Shown here: positions 25,314-32,746 of the stretch, one piece after another
Numbering within the stretch: the stretch's first letter is position 1
How the letters are laid out: every line of letters starts with the position of its first letter
DNA from: Parvibaculum sp.
GTDB taxonomy: Bacteria > Pseudomonadota > Alphaproteobacteria > Parvibaculales > Parvibaculaceae
Assembly: GCA_019635955.1 (NCBI GenBank)
Contig: JAHBYL010000024.1
Span: 1-38,733, forward strand
Reading direction: 5' to 3'
DNA: 38,733 bases
The notes under the pieces: model-generated
The model's database searches: none
Seen by the model: the letters and a program-made list of their open reading frames with translations, nothing else
Told to the model about the DNA's origin: nothing
Position numbers and translations under genes: made by a program

Positions 25314-25883
25314 TCAGCTCACGACGATCAGGCCTTTCATGCCGACCTCGGAATGACCGATCAGGTTGCAGGAAAATTCGAAGGTTCCCGCCCTGGTGAA
25401 AGCCCAGACGAGCTCCTTCGTTTCGCCGACATCGAGCGTGACAGTGTTGCCGGCCGCGGCGTGCATCGCCGCATGTTCCGGCGAGACCGGGTCCATTCCC
25501 ATCTCGATCATGTGCCGCATCATCTCGCGCGCCTTTTCCTGATAGGCGGTGTCGCCGAGCGTGAACTCATGCGGCTGTTCGCCATTGTTGACGATCACGA
25601 AACGCACCGTCTCGCCGACATTGAAATTCAACTCGGCTGTGCCGAACCTGATATCGGCAGCTTCGATCTCGACGGTCCTTGTGACTTGCGCGGGCTCACC
25701 CCGGTGACCGAAGGCCGAGGTGTCGGCCATCTGCCGGTCCATCTCGCTCATCATGTCCGACATGTCATGGGTCATGCCCGGCATGGATCCGTGGTCGTGA
25801 CCCTTTTCCGAAGCGACCGCCGGGCCCGTCAACAGACCGAGGGCCGCCGCCATCAAAAACGAATTCCGGATTGTGCGTCTCAT
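25314..25883 (-). CDS. Secreted cupredoxin with Met/His-rich N-terminus
   Basis: A 189-residue periplasmic type-1 copper protein. After the signal peptide (NSFLMAAALGLLTGPAVA) comes a Met/His-rich tract (HDHGSMPGMTHDMSDMMSEM, residues 29-48), then a plastocyanin-fold domain. The four copper ligands are His105 (QPHEF), Cys172, His177 and Met182 (C-x4-H-x4-M). An inserted helical stretch with KAREMMRHMIEMGMDPVSPE lies between the first and second ligands. It probably binds or shuttles copper or electrons with the multicopper oxidase encoded upstream. AAGGAG lies 8 bases before the ATG; a 67-base gap separates it from copB. Confidence 0.88.
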   Translation of the reverse strand: MRRTIRNSFLMAAALGLLTGPAVASEKGHDHGSMPGMTHDMSDMMSEMDRQMADTSAFGHRGEPAQVTRTVEIEAADIRFGTAELNFNVGETVRFVIVNNGEQPHEFTLGDTAYQEKAREMMRHMIEMGMDPVSPEHAAMHAAAGNTVTLDVGETKELVWAFTRAGTFEFSCNLIGHSEVGMKGLIVVS

Positions 25884-25950
25884 TGTTACAGCTCCTTGAG
25901 GGTTGAATGATGCGCCACCGCACCGATCCCGTTTCGCCGTCCTCGCGCCT

Positions 25951-26673
25951 TCAGAACCAGGCTCTCACACCGATGCGCAAGGTCGTGTCCTCGACATCGT
26001 CACCGGCGGCGCGGGTGATCGATGCCGTTTTGCCAAGATCGCGCTCCCAGACGAGATCGACATAGGGCGCGAATTTCCGAACAGTTTCGTAGCGAAGCTG
26101 AAGACCCACCTCGATGCTGCTGAAGCCGGCGCCGACGCCCCGTTCGGGGACATCCTGCGCGAAGAGGTTCAGCTCGACATGCGGTTCGGCGATCAGTTTC
26201 TGCGTGATCGGAAGATCGAAGCTCTGTTCGAAGCGCGCCGACAGATCGCCTTCCGTCGAAAGGAAAGCGGTCGCTTCCGTTTCGAAGAAGTAAGGCGCGA
26301 GGCCGACGACGCCGGCAGCGAGATATGTTTCACCGCGCGGCTCGAAATCCTGCCGGATGCCGACCAGCAGGTCCCAGAAGGGATGGACATTCCGGCCGTA
26401 GAAGAGCTGGGCTTCCGCTTTCTCGACATCGCCGTCGGCGATCTCGCCTTCGGCCCTGATCCAGAGACGCTCGACATCGCCGCCGATCCAGCCATCGAGA
26501 TTGCCGTTCCAGAGGCCGCCATGCCTGTCGGCATAATCGACCTCCAGCTTGATCATGTTGAAAAGATCGGGGCCGTGATCGTCGTGTAGCACTGCCGGCT
26601 CTTCGGCGCGGGCGAAAGCGGGGATGGCGATGGCGAGGGTGAGCGCGAGCGTGGGGACAAGAATGTTCTTCAT
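25951..26673 (-). CDS. copB: Copper resistance outer-membrane protein B
   Basis: A 240-residue beta-barrel of the CopB/PcoB family. After the signal peptide (cut after AFARA) it has the family motifs MIKLEVDYADRHGGLWNGN, DGWIGGDVERLWIRAEGE, AEAQLFYGRNVHPFWDLLVG and a final aromatic residue (VRAWF). It works with the CopA oxidase at the outer membrane. The N-terminal Met/His-rich region seen in Pseudomonas CopB is nearly missing here (only HDDHG). I start at ATG 26673, which shares one base with the copA stop (TGATG) and has GGGAG upstream; a GTG immediately before is possible. Confidence 0.92.
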   Translation of the reverse strand: MKNILVPTLALTLAIAIPAFARAEEPAVLHDDHGPDLFNMIKLEVDYADRHGGLWNGNLDGWIGGDVERLWIRAEGEIADGDVEKAEAQLFYGRNVHPFWDLLVGIRQDFEPRGETYLAAGVVGLAPYFFETEATAFLSTEGDLSARFEQSFDLPITQKLIAEPHVELNLFAQDVPERGVGAGFSSIEVGLQLRYETVRKFAPYVDLVWERDLGKTASITRAAGDDVEDTTLRIGVRAWF

Positions 26674-28460
26674 CACATGCTCCCATGGCCAGCATGCGAC
26701 CCGTGCGCCGTGCCGTCTTTCGCGACGCCGATCGGCACGACCGCGCCATCCGGCGTGATTGCGTTATCGGCTATCTCCGGCGGCTCGACGATGAAGGTCG
26801 TCATCATGCCCGAGACCATGTGGTAGAGCAGATGGCAGTGCAGCGGCCAGCCGCCGACCTCGCGCGCCGTCAACACAACTGAGACCGACTGACCCGGTGG
26901 CACGATGACGGTGTCCTTCAGGGGCCGGCGATCCTTGCTGCCGGTTTCGAGCTCGAAGAACGTGCCGTGCAGATGCATCGGATGCGCCATCATCGTCTCG
27001 TTGACGAAGGTGAGACGAACGCGCTCGCCATAGCGCACGCGGATCGGCGCCGCTTCCCGGAAGCGCCGGTCGTCCAGCGTCCAGACATAGCGTTCCATGT
27101 TGCCGGTCAGGCGCAGTTCGATGGTGCGGGTCGGCTCGCTGTTGTCGACGTTGGGGCGAAGGGCGCGCAAGTCGCTGTAAGCCAGCACTTTCGCGTCCGG
27201 CGGAAAGCCAGAAGCCCAGCCGATCGGCCGGGTTTCAGGCGCGTCCGTTTCCGCGGCGGTCTGCCCCATTGCGCTGTGATCCATGGTGCTGTGGTCCATC
27301 GTGCTGTGATCCATCGTGCTGTGATCCATGGGGCCGGAATCCATCGCCCCCATGTCGTGACCCGCATGCGCCATACCCATATCGGCCATGCCGAGCAGCG
27401 CGCGGGGACGCCGCTCGGGGATTGGTCCCGCCCCGCCTTCCGAGGTCGCGAGCGTCGCGCGCGCGTAACCCGCGCGGTCGATCGACTCCGCGAACAGTGT
27501 GTAAGGCATGTCTTCCTTCGGCTCGACGATGACGTCGTAACGCTCGGCAACGCCGATCCTGAGTTCGTCGACCGGCACCGGGTTCACATCATTGCCGTCC
27601 GCCGCGACGACGGTCATTTTGAGGCCGGGAATCCGTACATCGAAGAGCGTCATCGCTGCGCCGTTGATCAGGCGCAAGCGAATGCGCTCGCCCTTGCGAA
27701 AGAGAAAGGTCTCGTTCCGTTCGGGCGCCTTGCCGTTGACGAGGAAAGAGTAACCCGTGACATCGGCGAGGTCGGTCGGATCCATCCGCATGGCGCCCCA
27801 GTCGAGACGGTCCTGGACGGTGGCGCCGACGCCCTCTCTGCCGACATCGGCGAAGAAGTCGAGCAGCGTGCGCTTGCTGTAGTTGTAGTAGCCCGGATCG
27901 GCCTTGAGATTACGCAGGACCCGATCGGAATCCTCGGGCGTGGCGTCGCCGAGAAGGACGACGTAATCGCGGTCCGCGCTGAAGGGCGTGGGCTTTGCCG
28001 GTTCAATGACAATCGCGCCGAGCACTGTCTGGTCCTGCGTGCCCGAATGGCTGTGATACCAATAGGTGCCGCTCTGACGGATGGGAAAAGTGTAGGTATA
28101 GGATGCCCCAGGCGCGATGCCCATGAAGCCGTTGAAGCCCGGTGCGCCGTCCATGATGCCGGGCAGAAGAATGCCGTGCCAGTGTACCGATGTCGCTTCA
28201 TCGGTCTTGTTGGTGACGGTAATCGTCGCATCCTCACCTTCGCGAAGGCGCAAGGTCGGGCCCGGAACGCCGCCGTTGATCGTCATCTTCTCGACCATCC
28301 GGCCGCCGATCTCGACATGCGCGGTCTCGACCGTGAGGTCATATTCACCGGCGACAGCCGGGCCGGCGCCGGGCAGCGCCCAGAGCAGCGTGGCGCCAAG
28401 GATTGCAATCGTTCGTCCACGCACAACACACGCAGGGCCGGGCAAAATTTTCGGAAACAT
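26673..28460 (-). CDS. copA: Multicopper oxidase CopA (copper resistance)
   Basis: A 595-residue periplasmic oxidase of the PcoA/CopA type, thought to oxidise Cu(I) to Cu(II) and bind copper. Copper-ligand motifs are VHWHG (about 92-96), YHSHSG (135-140), HPMHLHG and the C-terminal HCHLLYHMVSGM. A Met/His-rich insert (358-398) contains four MDHS repeats. The signal sequence (VVRGRTIAILGATLL) lacks the twin-arginine pair that exports most CopA proteins via Tat, which is odd for an enzyme normally loaded with copper in the cytoplasm. I start at ATG 28460, 9 bases after GGAG; ATG 28475 is also open. It shares the gene symbol of the Cu ATPase by convention only. Confidence 0.92.
   Translation of the reverse strand: MFPKILPGPACVVRGRTIAILGATLLWALPGAGPAVAGEYDLTVETAHVEIGGRMVEKMTINGGVPGPTLRLREGEDATITVTNKTDEATSVHWHGILLPGIMDGAPGFNGFMGIAPGASYTYTFPIRQSGTYWYHSHSGTQDQTVLGAIVIEPAKPTPFSADRDYVVLLGDATPEDSDRVLRNLKADPGYYNYSKRTLLDFFADVGREGVGATVQDRLDWGAMRMDPTDLADVTGYSFLVNGKAPERNETFLFRKGERIRLRLINGAAMTLFDVRIPGLKMTVVAADGNDVNPVPVDELRIGVAERYDVIVEPKEDMPYTLFAESIDRAGYARATLATSEGGAGPIPERRPRALLGMADMGMAHAGHDMGAMDSGPMDHSTMDHSTMDHSTMDHSAMGQTAAETDAPETRPIGWASGFPPDAKVLAYSDLRALRPNVDNSEPTRTIELRLTGNMERYVWTLDDRRFREAAPIRVRYGERVRLTFVNETMMAHPMHLHGTFFELETGSKDRRPLKDTVIVPPGQSVSVVLTAREVGGWPLHCHLLYHMVSGMMTTFIVEPPEIADNAITPDGAVVPIGVAKDGTAHGSHAGHGSM
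27270..27329. repeat. Four 15-bp coding repeats (MDHST) in the multicopper oxidase gene
   Basis: Four nearly identical 15-bp units on the minus strand encode MDHST, MDHST, MDHST and MDHSA. This is the copper-binding Met/His box of CopA proteins, whose copy number varies between strains by slippage. Confidence 0.85.
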
Positions 28461-28526
28461 CGCGAAGCACTCCATCCAATGGCAAAGAGGACGCGCGGGG
28501 GCGTCCCGTTCCAGAGAATGGCGGCT

Positions 28527-28949
28527 CTAGATCAGCAGTCGTCCGGTGCGGGCGAAGGCTTCGGCATAGCTGTGAAGGGAATGCGTTCGTCGGTCCGGCG
28601 GCCCGCGCGCGGTATAGGCGCCCGAAGGTGCCGCGAAAGCCAGCGTTGCCACCGACGGCAATACGACGCTTTTCGACACCGGATCGGGCGCCGCCGCCAA
28701 AGCAGACAGCAGCGCCGGCGACGAGAACGCGATGGCACAGGCGGTTTCGTCGCCAAGACACCCTTCGGTGGAGATGCCATCCGGCTGCCCATGCGCCTTG
28801 TGTGCAACGGCTTCATCGTGGCTGTGAGAGGCGGACGCCGCCGGTGCCGGGGCGGCGTTGGCCGGGGACGCGGACCAGCAGTGACCGAGCGCGATGAAGA
28901 CCACGCTCAGAATGTACAAAGCCGATATATGGGCCCGGAACCGTTTCAT
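28527..28949 (-). CDS. Small secreted protein at the head of the copper operon
   Basis: A 140-residue protein with a signal peptide (ALYILSVVFIALGHCWSASP) and a His-containing stretch (HSHDEAVAHKAHGQ) with two later cysteines (EGCLGDETACA). The C-terminal half is Ala/Ser-rich and ends YAEAFARTGRLLI. Small proteins before copAB in other bacteria (CopL, DUF2946) have a similar layout, but I cannot assign a family. It is the first gene after the CueR-type operator. The predicted transcription start falls about at the ATG, and no ribosome site is visible, so translation may be leaderless. It lies 66 bases before the multicopper oxidase gene. Confidence 0.65.
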   Translation of the reverse strand: MKRFRAHISALYILSVVFIALGHCWSASPANAAPAPAASASHSHDEAVAHKAHGQPDGISTEGCLGDETACAIAFSSPALLSALAAAPDPVSKSVVLPSVATLAFAAPSGAYTARGPPDRRTHSLHSYAEAFARTGRLLI

Positions 28950-28962
28950 CTTCTTATAGTGA

Positions 28963-28984
28963 GACCTTCCGCCATGGGAAGGTC
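28963..28984 (-). promoter_or_regulatory. CueR/HmrR-type operator-promoter of the copper operon
   Basis: Perfect inverted repeat GACCTTCC-N6-GGAAGGTC. On the minus strand it overlaps a -35 box TTGACC (28986-28981), and a -10 such as CACTAT (28961-28956) follows at a 19-base spacing. This is the overlong-spacer design of MerR-family copper activators; E. coli copA has ACCTTCC-N7-GGAAGGT at the same place. The N6 centre is one base shorter than in E. coli. Transcription would begin near 28949, the first base of the next gene. Confidence 0.85.
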
Positions 28985-29113
28985 AAGCATCAAATCAAGA
29001 GAGGGACAGTCGGCCGCAGTACCGCAGGCAGGACGCTGGTTTCGCACACAAAGCCATGTCTGTCGTTGCACACGCAGAGCACACGACACGTACTAAGTCA
29101 TTGAGATAAAAAG

Positions 29114-29170
29114 CAGATCGCTCAAATCCATCATGGGCGCGATGGAGATTTTATTTGTCAGCGTATTCAA
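29114..29170 (-). pseudogene. dusA: Remnant of the dusA 5' end
   Basis: From TTG 29170 the frame reads LNTLTNKISIAPMMDLSDL, matching LNTLKNKVSIAPMMDWTDR of intact dusA, and then loses all similarity. Many of the differences are at third codon positions, as between dusA genes of different strains. It marks the far end of the island. Confidence 0.85.
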
Positions 29171-29215
29171 CAGCTTACCGGGCTTTGGCGAGTGTTCAAG
29201 CGGCCTAGTTTACGC
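29116..29215. repeat. Direct repeat, distal copy (candidate attachment site)
   Basis: Same orientation as 9236-9335; 80 of 100 bases match with no gap. The identical 17-bp core is at 29163-29179, and the second identical block (GCCTAGTTTACGC) at 29203-29215. The remaining gap from 29216 to 29314 holds only a perfect 12-bp palindrome (29292-29303) and no clear terminator for the acyl-CoA ligase gene. Confidence 0.85.
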
Positions 29216-29314
29216 TGTTCTATCCCCGGATGCCCCGGTTACACACAAGAATCTTGAGGCGCCTGCGAAACTGCGCGCGAAAGCCCAGGTGGCGCGATCG
29301 CGCGGGATCTTCTC

Positions 29315-30997
29315 TCATGCCGTCTTCACCACTTCGAGTTTCAGTTCCTCGATCATCGCATCGCGGATCTGGAATTTCTGCACCTTGCCCGTCACCGTCA
29401 TCGGGAATTCCGGCACGAAGCGCACATAGCGCGGCACCTTGTAATGCGCGATCTGGCCCTTGCAGAAGGCCTTGATCTCGTCTTCCGTCGCGCTTTCGCC
29501 TGGCTTCAGCTTCACCCAGGCGCAGATTTCCTCGCCGAATTTCGGGTCGGGCACGCCCACCACCGCCACATCCTCGATCTTCGGATGACGATAGAGATAT
29601 TCCTCGATCTCGCGCGGATAAACGTTCTCGCCGCCGCGGATCACCATGTCCTTCAGCCGCCCGACGATATTGCCATAGCCCTCGGCATCGATGGTGGCGA
29701 GGTCGCCCGTATGCATCCAGCCTTCGGCGTCCACCGCCTCGGCGGTCTTCTCCGCATCGTCCCAATAGCCGATCATTACGGAGTAGCCGCGCGTGCAGAG
29801 CTCGCCCGGCGTGCCGGGCGGTACGGTCTTGCCGTCGAGATCGACGATCTTGCATTCGAGATGCGGCTGCACCCGGCCGATGGTCGAGACGCGCCGCTCC
29901 AGCGGATCGTCCTCGCCGGTCTGAAAACTCACCGGGCTCGTCTCCGTCATGCCATAGGCAATGGTGACGTCCGTCATGTGCATGTCGGAGATCACCTTCT
30001 TCATCACCTCCACGGGGCAGGGCGAGCCCGCCATACAGCCGGTACGAAGCGAGGTGAGATCGAACTGCGAGAAATCGGGATGCGAAAGCTCGGCGATGAA
30101 CATGGTCGGCACGCCATAGAGCCCCGTGCAGCGTTCACTCTCAACCGCCTGCAGCACGGCCAGCGGATCGAAGGCCTCCGCCGGATAGACCATGGTGGCG
30201 CCATGCGTGAGACAGCCGAGATTACCCATCACCATGCCGAAGCAATGATAGAGCGGCACGGGGATGCAGAGACGGTCGCCCCGCTTGAGCCCGATGCTGC
30301 GGCCGACGAAGAAGCCATTGTTGAGGATATTGTGATGCGACAGCGTCGCGCCTTTCGGCAGGCCCGTCGTGCCGCTGGTGAACTGGATGTTGATGGGGTC
30401 ATAGGCATCGAGGTCGCGCTCCGTCATCGCCAGCATGCGGCGCTCGTCATCCCCTGCGAGCCCGGCAATGCCGTCGAATGCATGCCAGCCCTTGCGCGGC
30501 GTACCACCGATCTGGATCGCATGTTTCAGATGCGGCAGCCGCGCCGAAGAGATGATGCCCGTGGAGCGCGCAATTTCCGGCGCCAGCTCCTCCACCATCG
30601 CCACATATTCGGACGTCTTGAAACGCTCCGGCGTGACGAGTGCGGCAACGCCCACCTTGTTCAACGTGTATTCGAGTTCGGAGAGACGATAGGCCGGATT
30701 GATATTGACGAGGATGACGCCGATCTTCGCCGTCGCGAACTGCGTCAGCGTCCATTCGGCATTGTTGGGCGACCAGATGCCGAGCCTGTCGCCGCGCCGC
30801 AGCCCGAGTGCCAGAAACCCGGCGGCAAGCGCATCGGCCTTTGCATCGAGCTCGGCATAAGTCCAGCGGATAGCCTGATGAACGGAGACAAGCGCCTCCG
30901 TATCCGGCCATTTCTCCGCCGCCGCCTTTAGCGCCGCACCGATCGTCTCCTCGCGGAGCGTCGGCGTCGTGGCACCGCGCACATGGGCTTCCTTCAT
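29315..30997 (-). CDS. Acyl-CoA synthetase (AMP-binding, ACSF2-like)
   Basis: A 560-residue ANL-family ligase that activates a carboxylic acid to its CoA thioester via an acyl-adenylate. Motifs: [18 protein letters not shown] (P-loop, A3), YGMTETSP (A5), [12 protein letters not shown] (A7), [20 protein letters not shown] (A8) and [14 protein letters not shown] with the catalytic Lys (A10). The full-length match is to medium-chain or branched acyl-CoA synthetases. I start at ATG 30997, 5 bases after GGAGG. It is the last gene of the hydratase-SCO-alcohol dehydrogenase run, 95 bases after the dehydrogenase. The role I infer is CoA activation of the acid made from that alcohol, but the acid itself is unknown. 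Confidence 0.9.
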   Translation of the reverse strand: MKEAHVRGATTPTLREETIGAALKAAAEKWPDTEALVSVHQAIRWTYAELDAKADALAAGFLALGLRRGDRLGIWSPNNAEWTLTQFATAKIGVILVNINPAYRLSELEYTLNKVGVAALVTPERFKTSEYVAMVEELAPEIARSTGIISSARLPHLKHAIQIGGTPRKGWHAFDGIAGLAGDDERRMLAMTERDLDAYDPINIQFTSGTTGLPKGATLSHHNILNNGFFVGRSIGLKRGDRLCIPVPLYHCFGMVMGNLGCLTHGATMVYPAEAFDPLAVLQAVESERCTGLYGVPTMFIAELSHPDFSQFDLTSLRTGCMAGSPCPVEVMKKVISDMHMTDVTIAYGMTETSPVSFQTGEDDPLERRVSTIGRVQPHLECKIVDLDGKTVPPGTPGELCTRGYSVMIGYWDDAEKTAEAVDAEGWMHTGDLATIDAEGYGNIVGRLKDMVIRGGENVYPREIEEYLYRHPKIEDVAVVGVPDPKFGEEICAWVKLKPGESATEDEIKAFCKGQIAHYKVPRYVRFVPEFPMTVTGKVQKFQIRDAMIEELKLEVVKTA

Positions 30998-31092
30998 CGC
31001 ATCCTCCCTCTTCCCTTGCGTCATTATCGGCGTTGTGCGGCTAGCGCTCAATGGAGAAAGGTACGTTCAGTCGAGGCTCATGGCTTGTTTAC

Positions 31093-32199
31093 TCATTGGC
31101 CCGGCAGGAGGACGGCTTTGAGAACCCCGCCGCGCTCCGAGGCACGCGCCGCTTCCTCGATTTCAGAGAGCGGATAGAAGCGGATCAGCCGGTCGAAGGG
31201 GAAGCGGCCCTGCCGCCAGAGCTCGATGAGCTGGGGGATGAAGATATCCGGGATGCTGTCGCCTTCGATGATGCCGCGCACAGTGCGGCCGAAGAGCACG
31301 GCATTCATGTCCAGCTTGAATTCGGTGCCGAGCGGGGCAACGCCGACGATGCCGCATGTGCCGGTGAGCCTCAGGCAATCGACCGCCTGGCGCACGACCT
31401 GCGGCAGACCGGTGCATTCGATCGAATACTGAACGCCCTCACCACCCGTCAGCGCCTGGATGGTCTCAACCGTCTGTCCGTCGCCATGAAGCGTGTGGGT
31501 GGCGCCGAGCTCACGCGCAAGCGCGAGGCGCTGGTCGTTTAGGTCGACGGCGACGATGGTCGTGCAGCCTACCGTCTTCGCCGCCATGATCGCGGCAAGG
31601 CCGACGGAACCGGCGCCGAAAATCGCGATGCTCGATCCCGCACCGGGCTTCAGCGCGTTAATCACAGCACCCGCGCCGGTCTGGATGCCGCAGCCGAGCG
31701 GTCCCATGATTTCGAGGGGCACATCCTTTGCGATCTTCACGACGTTGCGCTCGGTCGCCAGCGCATAGTCGCCGAAAGAGGATTGCGCGAAGAAGTAGCT
31801 GCTGATGCGTTCGCCTTTTTCGCCACAGCAGGGCGATGAGCCGTCCGGCCGCGCGCCACTGAAATTCCGGCCGTAGAGATCGGGGCAATAACCGTAAAGC
31901 CCGCGCTGGCAATTCGTGCAGGTACCGCAGCTTGCATAGCTCAGCACGACATGATCGCCGGGCGCGACCTTGGTGACGGATTTGCCCACCTTCTCCACCA
32001 CGCCCGCGCCCTCATGGCCGAGCACGGCGGGCAGCGGCGTCGGAAAATACTGGTCGCGCACCACGAGGTCGGTGTGGCACATGCCCACGCCCTTGATACG
32101 CACCAGCACCTCATTGTCGCGCGGATCCTCCAGCTTCACCCTCTCGATGGTGAAGGGACCCTCCTTCTCGCGCGTGACGGCCGCTTGCATGTCCGGCAT
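31093..32199 (-). CDS. Zinc-dependent alcohol dehydrogenase (aryl/allylic alcohol type)
   Basis: A 368-residue medium-chain dehydrogenase that oxidises a primary alcohol to the aldehyde with NAD. Catalytic zinc ligands lie in GVGMCHTDL and LGHEGAGVVEKVG plus the later GCGIQTGAGAV; the structural zinc has four cysteines in SCGTCTNCQRGLYGYC. The nucleotide-binding GAGSVGLAAI follows, with an acidic residue after it (VAVDLNDQRL) that favours NAD. The sequence is closest in type to benzyl-alcohol dehydrogenase XylB and geraniol dehydrogenase GeoA. GGGAAA lies 6 bases before ATG 32199. It follows the SCO gene by 36 bases. Confidence 0.9.
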   Translation of the reverse strand: MPDMQAAVTREKEGPFTIERVKLEDPRDNEVLVRIKGVGMCHTDLVVRDQYFPTPLPAVLGHEGAGVVEKVGKSVTKVAPGDHVVLSYASCGTCTNCQRGLYGYCPDLYGRNFSGARPDGSSPCCGEKGERISSYFFAQSSFGDYALATERNVVKIAKDVPLEIMGPLGCGIQTGAGAVINALKPGAGSSIAIFGAGSVGLAAIMAAKTVGCTTIVAVDLNDQRLALARELGATHTLHGDGQTVETIQALTGGEGVQYSIECTGLPQVVRQAVDCLRLTGTCGIVGVAPLGTEFKLDMNAVLFGRTVRGIIEGDSIPDIFIPQLIELWRQGRFPFDRLIRFYPLSEIEEAARASERGGVLKAVLLPGQ

Positions 32200-32235
32200 T
32201 GCCGTTTCCCGTTCTGCCTTGTTGTCGTTTCTGTC

Positions 32236-32736
32236 TCAAGCCGTAGCGGCGGATTTCGCCAGCATGTCGCGGAGACCACCCGCCATTTTCGCGGGGTCAG
32301 CGGTGTCCATGAAATGCGTCAGATATGTACCGTCCGGTCCGAGCAGGTATGCGAAGGCTGTATGTGGCACCGCATAGCCCTCCGCGTCCTCCGGGTCCGG
32401 CCCTTTGCGGGTGAAGACGTGGAAGGATGCCTTCGCGCGGTCGATTGCCTCGCGGCTTCCGGTCAGTCCTGTGAAGCGCGGAAAATTTTCTTCGAGGAAA
32501 GACTTCATCACCTCCGGCGTATCGCGTTCGGGATCGACGGTGATGTAGAGCGGTACGATCCGCTTGCCGGCCTCGCCCAATGCGTCCAGCGCCGCCGTCA
32601 TGCAGGCGAGCGAGCGCGGACAGACTTTCCGGCAATGGGTGAAGCCGAAATAGACCAGCATGAAGCGGCTGCGATAGCTCGCTTCCGTGACGGCGTTCCC
32701 ATCGTGATCGGTCAGCGAGAAAGTGCCGTCGAGCAT
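32236..32736 (-). CDS. SCO1/SenC-family thioredoxin-fold protein, no membrane anchor
   Basis: A 166-residue protein of the SCO/PrrC family. It has the Cu- and redox-active CxxxC in FGFTHCRKVCPRS and the conserved His in VPHTAF. SCO proteins normally carry an N-terminal signal or membrane anchor and deliver copper to cytochrome oxidase. Here the reading starts right at the fold (MLDGTFSLTDHDGNAV) with no hydrophobic segment, so it appears cytoplasmic. GAGG lies 8 bases before the ATG. It is set between the linalool-dehydratase-like gene (10-base gap) and the alcohol dehydrogenase gene, not near any oxidase gene. A thiol-redox role for its neighbour is an inference. Confidence 0.88.
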   Translation of the reverse strand: MLDGTFSLTDHDGNAVTEASYRSRFMLVYFGFTHCRKVCPRSLACMTAALDALGEAGKRIVPLYITVDPERDTPEVMKSFLEENFPRFTGLTGSREAIDRAKASFHVFTRKGPDPEDAEGYAVPHTAFAYLLGPDGTYLTHFMDTADPAKMAGGLRDMLAKSAATA

Positions 32737-32746
32737 GATCGCCGCC

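Larger units (their letters stand above)
9283..29179. mobile_element. Copper/silver-resistance genomic island inserted at the 5' end of dusA
   Basis: The island is bounded by direct repeats of the dusA 5' end, 19,880 bp apart from core to core. It carries about 17 genes, all on the minus strand, nearly all linked to copper or silver handling. On its far side the backbone continues with a minus-strand acyl-CoA ligase gene, which would have been the upstream neighbour of dusA before insertion. dusA is a known integration target of a tyrosine-integrase family. No integrase, excisionase, relaxase, replication gene or transposase is present, so the element looks non-autonomous or decayed. Confidence 0.78.

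Noticed and set aside
27270-27329. Short tandem repeats as a CRISPR array
   Set aside because: Units of 15 bp abut without spacers and lie in frame in the multicopper oxidase gene, encoding the known Met/His box.
9283-29179. Insertion by a transposon or IS element
   Set aside because: No terminal inverted repeats, short target duplication or transposase was found; the long imperfect direct repeats of dusA fit site-specific integration better.
29292-29303. Perfect palindrome GCGCGATCGCGC after the acyl-CoA ligase gene as a terminator
   Set aside because: It has no loop and no T-run, so it cannot form a normal terminator hairpin; it may be a chance GC palindrome.
29836-30911. Large shadow frames opposite or within the acyl-CoA ligase gene
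   Set aside because: They overlap a ligase with all core motifs, and their products are low-complexity Arg/Ala-rich.
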